NCBI GenBank assembly: GCA_023229045.1
Contig: JALOAB010000149.1
Span: 1-5,663 of the forward strand
DNA from: Fidelibacterota bacterium
Lineage (GTDB): Bacteria > Fidelibacterota > UBA2242
Direction of reading: 5' to 3'
Length of the DNA: 5,663 nt
Below, piece after piece: positions 1 through 5,663 of the stretch (position 1 is the stretch's first letter; every line of letters begins with the position of its first letter). Under the pieces are notes generated by a model. It saw only the letters and a list, made by a program, of their open reading frames with translations. It was not told the origin of the DNA and did not search any database. A program made the position numbers and the translations under genes.

Positions 1-536
1 ATTTTAAAGATGAAGCCGCGACACGTGAGGTGCTCGATCCGGATGGTTGGTTTCACACCGGCGACATCGGGATGATTGATGATGAAGGCTATATCACGAT
101 TACCGATCGCAAAAAGAATATTTTGGTCACCTCCGGAGGAAAGAATGTCGCGCCGCAACCGATGGAAAATGTCCTGGTGACTTCCAAGTGGATTGAACAA
201 ATCGTCGTGATCGGCGATAAACGCAAATTCGTCTCGGCTCTGGTTGTACCAGCTTTTATGAACCTTGAGAACTGGGCTAAAGAGAATAATCTGCAATTTT
301 CCAGTCGCGAGGAATTGATTGCTTTGCCGGCCGTTAAGGAGTTATATGACCGGGTGATTTCTGAATCAATGGAAGGCTTCGCCCAATTCGAAAAAGTGAA
401 GAAATACATTTTAATACCATCGGAATTCACAATCGAGAGAGGGGAACTGACACCATCTTTGAAAGTAAAACGGGCGGTAGTCGAAAATCGTTATGCACAA
501 CTGATCGAATCAATGTACCAGGAGGTTGAAGAATAA
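1..536 (+). CDS. Long-chain acyl-CoA synthetase (AMP-forming), 3'-terminal part
   Basis: This is the C-terminal 177 residues of an ANL-superfamily adenylate-forming enzyme, in frame from base 3; the 5' part lies outside the window. Such enzymes activate fatty acids with ATP to an acyl-adenylate and transfer the acyl group to CoA, usually at the inner face of the membrane. Seen directly: the DGWFHTGD core motif (bases 42-65), the hinge segment ITDRKKN, then SGGKNVAPQPMEN typical of the C-terminal subdomain. Near the end comes LTPSLKVKR (about bases 447-473), whose first lysine matches the family's catalytic C-terminal lysine. The LTPSLK form and the ending resemble the long-chain FAA1/FadD15-like branch (COG1022) rather than acetyl-CoA synthetase. 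A GTG at base 30 is internal, because reading continues upstream as FKDEAATRE, normal family sequence. The stop TAA directly abuts purM. Chain-length preference cannot be judged. Confidence 0.93.
   Translation, partial: FKDEAATREVLDPDGWFHTGDIGMIDDEGYITITDRKKNILVTSGGKNVAPQPMENVLVTSKWIEQIVVIGDKRKFVSALVVPAFMNLENWAKENNLQFSSREELIALPAVKELYDRVISESMEGFAQFEKVKKYILIPSEFTIERGELTPSLKVKRAVVENRYAQLIESMYQEVEE
520..526 (+). promoter_or_regulatory. Strong Shine-Dalgarno for purM inside the upstream gene
   Basis: AGGAGGT matches the 16S rRNA anti-Shine-Dalgarno over seven bases and ends 10 nt before the GTG at 537. It lies in the last codons of the acyl-CoA synthetase gene. It decides the start of purM: no ATG nearby would keep the conserved N-terminus, and the GTG gives the expected SYKEAGV beginning. 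With the TAA/GTG junction it suggests translation of the two genes is coupled. Confidence 0.8.
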
Positions 537-1532
537 GTGGCTGTTTCATCATATAAAGAGGCTGGCGTCAACATCGAGGCTGGCGAACAAGCCGTCAGAG
601 AAATTAAAAGTCTGGTCAAACAAACCTATACGCCGCAGGTGTTGACCGAACTCGGATTGTTTGGCGGTTGTTATGCTTTTCCGGTTAAAGATTACCGTGA
701 GCCGGTTCTGGTAGCCAGCACCGATGGCGTCGGCACCAAACTGATGGTCGCCAACCTGATGAACCGGCATAATACCGTTGGTCAATGCTTAGTCAATCAT
801 TGCGTGAATGATGTCCTTACGACCGGCGCGCGCCCGCTTTTCTTTCTGGATTATATCGGCACAGGCAAGCTTCAGCCCGAGACCGTCAAAGAGATAATCA
901 GCGGTATGTCGATTGCCTGTAAGGAAAACGGCTGTGCATTAATCGGCGGCGAAATGGCGGAGATGCCCGGCATCTACAATCCCAACGATTACGACTTAGT
1001 TGGCACTATCATTGGAGTGGTAGAAAAAGACCAGATGCTGAATAGTCGGGTCAAAAAGGGTGACGTTCTGATCGGTTTGCCTTCGACCGGTCTGCACACG
1101 AATGGTTATTCTCTGGCGCGCAAGGTGCTTCTGGCGAAATATTCCGTGACGGATTTTAGCGCTGAACTAAATACAACGATTGGCGATGCTTTATTGGCGG
1201 TTCATCGTTCCTATCTGAAAGCAATTGAGCCTTTGCTGGGCGATCCGGATTTGCACGCCTTGAGTCACATTACGGGTGGTGGAATCATCGGCAATACCAG
1301 TCGGGTTGTTCCTGAAAATCTGACCCTGAAGATCGATTGGCAGGTCTGGCAACGGCCGGCTATTTTCCAGTTAATTCAAGATACTGGAGAAATCGATGAG
1401 AATGAAATGCGGCATGTCTTTAATCTCGGGATTGGAATGATCCTGATCTGCGCCGTTTCAGCAGTCGATAAGATTTGCCGCACTCTCCAGGATTCGGGCG
1501 AAAAGCCACTCGTTCTCGGAGAGATTGTCTGA
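537..1532 (+). CDS. purM: Phosphoribosylformylglycinamidine cyclo-ligase (AIR synthase)
   Basis: PurM closes the imidazole ring in de novo purine synthesis: FGAM + ATP gives AIR + ADP + phosphate, in the cytosol, as a homodimer. The 331-residue product shows the family landmarks in order: SYKEAGV at the N-terminus, STDGVGTKL (61-69), VNHCVNDVLTTGA (86-98), GGEMAEMPGIY (137-147), LPSTGLHTNGYSL (181-193), the glycine-rich HITGGGIIGN (244-253), and FNLGIGM (295-301), where many relatives have FNCGIGM. The glycine-rich and DGVGTK segments belong to the ATP-binding fold shared with PurL and SelD. The GTG start is set by the AGGAGGT at 520-526. The protein stops at LGEIV, about 10 residues earlier than many PurM (around 345), but every core motif is intact, so it should be functional. 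It lies between the acyl-CoA synthetase (0 bp) and gpsA (11 bp), probably in one transcript; no other pur gene is visible. Confidence 0.97.
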   Translation: MAVSSYKEAGVNIEAGEQAVREIKSLVKQTYTPQVLTELGLFGGCYAFPVKDYREPVLVASTDGVGTKLMVANLMNRHNTVGQCLVNHCVNDVLTTGARPLFFLDYIGTGKLQPETVKEIISGMSIACKENGCALIGGEMAEMPGIYNPNDYDLVGTIIGVVEKDQMLNSRVKKGDVLIGLPSTGLHTNGYSLARKVLLAKYSVTDFSAELNTTIGDALLAVHRSYLKAIEPLLGDPDLHALSHITGGGIIGNTSRVVPENLTLKIDWQVWQRPAIFQLIQDTGEIDENEMRHVFNLGIGMILICAVSAVDKICRTLQDSGEKPLVLGEIV

Positions 1533-1543
1533 AAGATTTTTAA

Positions 1544-2566
1544 ATGAAAAAAATGTTTAAACCTGCTCCAATAGCTGTGCTGGGCGCCGGCAGTTGGGGA
1601 ACAACGGTCGCTATTCACCTTTATAAGAAAAAATATCCGGTGAAACTCTGGGAATATTTCCCGGAAAACGTGGCTTATATGAACAAAACCCGACGTAATC
1701 CGCTTCTGGAGGGTATCCCGATACCGCGCGAAATACCGATTCTGAACGATTTGAGCGAAACGGTGCGCGATGCCGGTATTGCTATTCTGGCGGTGCCTTC
1801 CAATTCGATGCGATCCGTGCTCGAGAATTTGCACAGCCAGATCCAATCCAATACGATTATCGTCAATCTCGCTAAGGGAATCGAACAGAATACGATGAAG
1901 CGGATGAGCGAACTGATTGCCGAGGTTCTTAATCATTCGCCCCAAAAAATCGTGACCCTGCACGGTCCCAGCCATGCCGAAGAGGTTTCCCGCGAAGTAC
2001 CGACCGCAGTCGTAGCGGCTTCGGTTTCAGAACAAACCGCCCGAATTGTCCAGGAATTATTCCGTTCATCTTATTTTCGGGTTTATACGAATACTGACAT
2101 CGTCGGGGTCGAAATCGGCGGGGCTGTCAAGAATATCATAGCTATTGCCGCTGGAATTTGCGATGGAATGGGATTGGGTGATAATTCCAAAGCCGCGCTC
2201 ATGACCCGCGGTTTGCTGGAAATCGTCCGCCTGGGCTTAAAACTCGGGGCGCGGGAGGAAACCTTCGCCGGATTAAGCGGCGTTGGAGATTTGATTGTGA
2301 CTTGCAACAGTCAGCACAGTCGCAACCGATACGTCGGCGAGGAGATCGGCAAAGGCCGCAAACTGAAAGATGTTCTGGATGGGATGTCGATGGTCGCCGA
2401 AGGCGTGATAACTTGCCTGACCGTGCATCAGTTGGCTAAAAAATATGATGTTTTAATGCCCATTTCCAGCGAGATATATAAAGTGTTGTTTAAGAATAAA
2501 AATCCGCACAATGCCGTTCGGGACTTGATGAACCGCGATCCGATTCATGAGCGGCACTCGCTATAA
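1544..2566 (+). CDS. gpsA: Glycerol-3-phosphate dehydrogenase [NAD(P)+]
   Basis: GpsA reduces dihydroxyacetone phosphate to sn-glycerol-3-phosphate, the backbone precursor of phospholipids, in the cytosol. The 340 residues match the usual family length. Seen: the Rossmann dinucleotide motif GAGSWGT (14-20), VPSNSMR (84-90), NLAKGIE (108-114), GPSHAEE (141-147), GGAVKN (192-197) with K196 as the expected catalytic lysine, GLGDNSKAALMTRG (210-223), and GLSGVGDLIVTCNSQHSRN (243-261) with D249 and T253 in the substrate-binding region. AEG (285-287) is the usual late motif in the NAD(P)H-binding part. The ATG at 1544 is preferred; a second in-frame ATG at 1553 would remove only three residues and cannot be excluded. 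Ribosome-binding sequence is weak (GAAAG at 1531-1535), so translation may depend on coupling to purM 11 bp upstream. The common partner plsY is not beside it here. Confidence 0.97.
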   Translation: MKKMFKPAPIAVLGAGSWGTTVAIHLYKKKYPVKLWEYFPENVAYMNKTRRNPLLEGIPIPREIPILNDLSETVRDAGIAILAVPSNSMRSVLENLHSQIQSNTIIVNLAKGIEQNTMKRMSELIAEVLNHSPQKIVTLHGPSHAEEVSREVPTAVVAASVSEQTARIVQELFRSSYFRVYTNTDIVGVEIGGAVKNIIAIAAGICDGMGLGDNSKAALMTRGLLEIVRLGLKLGAREETFAGLSGVGDLIVTCNSQHSRNRYVGEEIGKGRKLKDVLDGMSMVAEGVITCLTVHQLAKKYDVLMPISSEIYKVLFKNKNPHNAVRDLMNRDPIHERHSL

Positions 2567-2574
2567 CCGTATTA

Positions 2575-5292
2575 ATGACTCATAAAATCAGATGGCTGAT
2601 CGTTTCGGGCTGGTTAATAACGATCGCGTATGCGACCGACTTGAAAATTGTTCCACCAGAACCAATTTCGGGGACACCTTTTTTATGGAATAAGTATCCG
2701 GAAGTCGTTCTCCATCACAGGTTAGCCAAACCGGCCGCTGGCGATACTACTTTTTTTATCCGTAAAAATGCCGAGAGTGGTTCAGCCGAATTCGACGAGG
2801 TTGCCTTTTACCGGCTGGTGAGCACGGATTCGATCGAAATATACGCTGAAGTCGCTGAATTCGACGCCGGGCGGGTGACCCGGAGCGACGCCGAACAGGT
2901 GCGCGACATTATGCTGAATTATACGCCGGAAGGATCGATCAATCCTGACAAGGGTATTTACTCCAACGAGATCGATATATTCGGCGAGCCGCCGGACGTA
3001 GACCACAACGGCAAACTCTTTGTCCTTTTAATCGACGTCAGGGATAATTACGAAGCGGGAATTTCCGATACATACATCGCCGGTTATTTTGATCCGCTCG
3101 ATCAGAGACCCGGTGAAAACTATGGGGAAATTATCTACATCGATACCAATCCGGCTAACGTCAGCGACGAAGGTACACTCTCCACCGTAGCGCATGAACT
3201 CCAGCACCTGATCCATAATTCATACGACTCGGATGAAAAAGTCTGGGTGACCGAGGGACTTTCCGAATTGGCGCCGCGTCTGCTGGGTCTGCCGGTACGT
3301 TCTTTCGCGTCATTTTTAAGTGCGACCAATAATTCATTGATGGATTTCGATGGCTCGATGGCTGATTACGCTAAAGTTGGCTTGTGGGCATTCTATATTT
3401 ATCGACGTTTCGGCCTGGAAGTGATAAAAGAAGTGGTCAGCAATACCAATAATTCGTTCAACGGCTTTAGCGGAGCCCTTTCATCGATCGGGTCCAGTAT
3501 AACGACCAAGGAACTGCTGAGCGATTGGTTCATCGCCAACTTGCTCAACGATCCGACGATTGGAAGCGGGCAGTATAGTTATGGCGGCGCGTCGATTGCG
3601 GCGCTTTCTTCGGATCATTTTCATGTCAATTTTGCAGACGGAGAGCAAATTGCGCTTAATCCGGCCGCGGCGGAGTACATTCAGTTCTACTCCGGAAGTA
3701 AAATCGATTTTGAGATGAATTACCAGTCGTCATATAGCTTTGGTTTGGCGATTGTAAAAAATTACGACCAACCGGAGGTGGAGTTCGTAACGCTCAGCGG
3801 TACCGGAACATATCCCATTTCCGACGAAACCTTCGGGAGTGATTACACCGAATTGACCATTATTCCGTATTGGCCGGCCGAGATCGCGGCTGATGCCCAA
3901 GTCAGTATCACTTACTCCGCCACCGGTATTGGTAGCTATGTCGAAAACGAACTGGAATACGACCGTGATTCACTGGATTATTTTATCCAGCTAAACGATG
4001 GCGAAGCCGCTCAGAAATTTGACTCATACTCAGCTGAAGCGTCTTTGACTGCGATTAAAATACTGACATACGATTCCAATCCGGTTACGATCAGAGTCTA
4101 TAATGCGGCATCAGGAGCGGTTCTGCTAACTATTGACGATTTTGTTCCGAATGATGGCGCCTGGACAAAGCTTGATCTGGATAGTCTGATCGATCTGCGC
4201 GGTCTCAGTTCGTTTTTAATCTCGGTCGCTAGCTCCGAGAATTCACTCGGATACAGCGCCGCCCAGGACGGCACTGGGCATGCGTTTGTAAAATCCAACG
4301 GGACATTTTATGATCTGAGTTATTTTAATGTGACCCAGGGTTCGGAAGAGATTGCGCTGACAGGAAACTGGGCGATTCGGGCGATCGTTCGTGAAAAAAT
4401 CGTTACACCACCGCACATTATCCTTAAACCGGATAGCCTGTGGTTCTGGCAGGATGAATATACTCAGACGGTCCAAATTAGCAATGGCGGTAGCGAGCCG
4501 CTGGAATGGGAAATCACGACTATTCTGCCGAACTGGTTGAGCATTGAGCCGCTTTCCGGCACGGTACAGGTGGTTAGTTCGGTGGTAGATATATTCATCG
4601 ATCGCAATTTACTCAAGCCCGGCATTACCGAATACAGCGTGCCAATCAGTTCGAATGGCGGTAGCGATTCGCTTTATATAAGTGTATTGAAACGTAACGC
4701 CGCCTCACCACAAGCCGCGTTGGTCCCGGTCGATATGGAATTCAGTCAAGAAGTCGGACGAATTACGCTACCGATTTTCAACATTGGACCAGGTGCCAGT
4801 CGGTTTGAATTTTGGTCAGAGCAGACCAGTTTGCAGTTCCTGCCAGCCGACGGATATATCCCAAACGGCGATACACTCGGTATAGAAGTCTTTCTGGATC
4901 GGGAGGCCGCGCGCGATAGCGTTCTCGGATTTTATTTCTTTGACGGCGTCGATACTTTAGAATACGAGTGTATTTATCACGACTGGATAAGCGATTACGA
5001 TAATCACTTCACTTTGCTAAATCCGTTTCCGAATCCATTCCTGCCGCACGAAAGTCCGCACATTTATCTGCCTTTTCGGCTGAAATCGGAAAAACCAGTC
5101 ACGGCTTTCATCTTTAATATCCTTGGGCAAGAGGTTTTTCGTAAGACAATCAATAATCCGCAAATCGGATTGAACGTCTGTACCTGGGACGGACGCAATC
5201 CGAGAGGCATTCCGGTTACGAGCGGCGTCTATATCGTTGTTATTCGTCAGGGAGATCGCCAGGCGCGGCAGAAGTTATTGTTAATGCGCTGA
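2575..5292 (+). CDS. Secreted multidomain HExxH metallopeptidase (M30-like) with BACON-like and type IX sorting domains
   Basis: A 905-residue exported protein. Residues 1-20 form a signal peptide (basic HKIR start, hydrophobic core, AYA before T21). Residues 21 to about 115 may be a propeptide. The catalytic domain (about 115-345) has DVDHNG (141-146, a possible calcium loop), AGYFD, and HELQH (207-211): two zinc-ligand histidines and catalytic E208. WVTEGLSE follows, where E227 is the likely third ligand. This arrangement resembles peptidase family M30 (hyicolysin type), an assignment made from memory of the family. Then come a beta-rich stretch (365-450), an uncharacterised beta-sandwich-like domain (455-606), a BACON-like domain (617-704, with NWLSIEPLSGTV), a diverged second Ig-like unit (711-800), and a C-terminal type IX sorting / FlgD-like domain (812-905: FPNPF, WDGRNPRG, SGVYIVVI). 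Expected fate: crossing the outer membrane by the type IX system, to be released or surface-attached. Substrate unknown. It starts 8 bp after gpsA with no visible Shine-Dalgarno. Confidence 0.85.
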   Translation: MTHKIRWLIVSGWLITIAYATDLKIVPPEPISGTPFLWNKYPEVVLHHRLAKPAAGDTTFFIRKNAESGSAEFDEVAFYRLVSTDSIEIYAEVAEFDAGRVTRSDAEQVRDIMLNYTPEGSINPDKGIYSNEIDIFGEPPDVDHNGKLFVLLIDVRDNYEAGISDTYIAGYFDPLDQRPGENYGEIIYIDTNPANVSDEGTLSTVAHELQHLIHNSYDSDEKVWVTEGLSELAPRLLGLPVRSFASFLSATNNSLMDFDGSMADYAKVGLWAFYIYRRFGLEVIKEVVSNTNNSFNGFSGALSSIGSSITTKELLSDWFIANLLNDPTIGSGQYSYGGASIAALSSDHFHVNFADGEQIALNPAAAEYIQFYSGSKIDFEMNYQSSYSFGLAIVKNYDQPEVEFVTLSGTGTYPISDETFGSDYTELTIIPYWPAEIAADAQVSITYSATGIGSYVENELEYDRDSLDYFIQLNDGEAAQKFDSYSAEASLTAIKILTYDSNPVTIRVYNAASGAVLLTIDDFVPNDGAWTKLDLDSLIDLRGLSSFLISVASSENSLGYSAAQDGTGHAFVKSNGTFYDLSYFNVTQGSEEIALTGNWAIRAIVREKIVTPPHIILKPDSLWFWQDEYTQTVQISNGGSEPLEWEITTILPNWLSIEPLSGTVQVVSSVVDIFIDRNLLKPGITEYSVPISSNGGSDSLYISVLKRNAASPQAALVPVDMEFSQEVGRITLPIFNIGPGASRFEFWSEQTSLQFLPADGYIPNGDTLGIEVFLDREAARDSVLGFYFFDGVDTLEYECIYHDWISDYDNHFTLLNPFPNPFLPHESPHIYLPFRLKSEKPVTAFIFNILGQEVFRKTINNPQIGLNVCTWDGRNPRGIPVTSGVYIVVIRQGDRQARQKLLLMR

Positions 5293-5333
5293 TGCTAGAT
5301 TGTCATTCCTTTTAATTCACGCTATATAACAGA

Positions 5334-5363
5334 GAGCCTCACCTGGTTTGGCAAGTGAGGCTC
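5334..5363. terminator. Hairpin between convergent genes, possible bidirectional terminator
   Basis: GAGCCTCAC (5334-5342) and GTGAGGCTC (5355-5363) form a perfect 9-bp stem around a 12-nt loop. It begins 41 nt after the peptidase stop and ends 26 nt from the minus-strand gene's stop, so it sits where both transcripts should end. Neither strand has a run of T directly after the stem, so it is not a textbook intrinsic terminator. It may instead protect 3' ends from exonucleases or act with Rho. The structure is certain; the function is inferred from position. Confidence 0.55.
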
Positions 5364-5389
5364 GGTCGGGATGTATCCGGAGTAGAGAG

Positions 5390-5663
5390 TTAAAAAGTCA
5401 GCATTTGGCTGATCTTGATCATGAAGACGTTATCGCTGATCCCATTGAACAGGGTTTGCGTATCTTTGCCGAAATTAAATGAGCGGAACAGTTCATAGTT
5501 GGTAAAACCCTGCGACCAGACCAGATACATTACTGAGCCGGTCATATATTCCCAGCGGATTACTAAATTGGAGCGAAACTGTTTGTAGTTAAAATCGGGT
5601 TGACCGTTGAAAGTATATTCAGGATTACCGTCGCTGTTCCGATCTACGGCATAGACGCCGTTG
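5390..5663 (-). CDS. DUF5916-like outer-membrane protein, C-terminal part
   Basis: An open frame on the minus strand runs from the right edge to a TAA at 5390-5392 and encodes the last 90 residues of a larger protein whose start lies outside the window. Its central motif reads FRSNLVIRWEYMTGSVMYLV, followed by WSQ; later come ISDNVFMIKIS and a terminal phenylalanine. As I recall it, this pattern (RSN-LV-RWEY-PGS-L-VW, then DN-F-IK) is the C-terminus of DUF5916 proteins. These are large exported proteins of Bacteroidota and related phyla, often with an N-terminal carbohydrate-binding-like domain, and their function is not established. Alternating aromatic and hydrophobic residues and the final F fit outer-membrane beta strands. 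DRNSDG near the window edge looks like a calcium-binding loop. The gene converges on the peptidase gene across a 97-bp gap. Assignment is by recognised motif only. Confidence 0.75.
   Translation of the reverse strand, partial: NGVYAVDRNSDGNPEYTFNGQPDFNYKQFRSNLVIRWEYMTGSVMYLVWSQGFTNYELFRSFNFGKDTQTLFNGISDNVFMIKISQMLTF

Noticed and set aside
30..32. GTG as a true start of the first gene
   Set aside because: The frame continues upstream with normal acyl-CoA synthetase sequence, and the motifs before DGWFHTGD would be lost.
89..430. 113-codon open frame on the minus strand in the acyl-CoA synthetase
   Set aside because: It is antisense to a conserved catalytic subdomain and shows no protein-family features.
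1376..1975. 199-codon open frame on the minus strand across the purM-gpsA junction
   Set aside because: It lies wholly antisense to two clearly conserved genes, has no recognisable motif, and is rich in residues expected from reverse-reading their codons.
2083..2307. 74-codon minus-strand open frame inside gpsA
   Set aside because: It is antisense to the catalytic-lysine region of GpsA, and its serine/proline-rich content fits a shadow frame.
3323..3460. Repeated ACCAATAATTC inside the peptidase gene
   Set aside because: Only two short copies, both encoding TNNS turns in frame; no longer repeat unit surrounds them.
1..5663. CRISPR array, transposon ends, tRNA or riboswitch
   Set aside because: Coding genes fill all but about 120 bases. 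I saw no regularly spaced repeats, transposase motifs, cloverleaf structure or aptamer-like leader.

Overview
The window is a piece of bacterial chromosome with moderate base composition, by eye close to half GC. Four genes lie head-to-tail on the + strand with almost no space between them. A fifth, partial gene converges on them from the right edge. The two extracellular-type proteins suggest an FCB-superphylum bacterium: Bacteroidota or Ignavibacteria, or a related candidate lineage such as Calditrichota, KSB1, Zixibacteria, Marinimicrobia or Latescibacterota. One carries a C-terminal domain of the type IX secretion (Por) sorting / FlgD-like Ig type, with the 'FPNPF' and 'SGVYIV' hallmarks. 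The other ends like a DUF5916 outer-membrane protein. The phylum is inferred and cannot be fixed from this sequence alone.

Layout: (1) 1-536, the C-terminal third or so of a long-chain acyl-CoA synthetase, cut by the left edge. (2) 537-1532, purM (AIR synthase), whose GTG start directly abuts the previous stop and has a strong Shine-Dalgarno inside the upstream gene. (3) 1544-2566, gpsA (glycerol-3-phosphate dehydrogenase). (4) 2575-5292, a 905-residue secreted multidomain zinc metallopeptidase with an HELQH motif, resembling the M30/hyicolysin type. It has a signal peptide, beta-sandwich domains, at least one BACON-like domain and a sorting tail. (5) 5293-5389, a 97-bp convergent intergenic region holding a perfect 9-bp-stem hairpin. 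(6) 5390-5663 on the minus strand, the C-terminal 90 residues of a DUF5916-like protein that runs off the right edge.

The + strand genes are separated by 0, 11 and 8 bp, so they probably share a transcript. Acyl-CoA synthetase and GpsA both supply phospholipid metabolism (activated acyl chains and sn-glycerol-3-phosphate), and PurM belongs to purine biosynthesis. The peptidase has no obvious metabolic link and looks like a cargo gene at the end of the housekeeping run.

I found no RNA gene, mobile element, CRISPR array or defence system. No stretch over 100 bp lacks a gene. The points most worth a second look are the architecture of the metallopeptidase, its uncharacterised middle domain, and the convergent hairpin without a U-tract.
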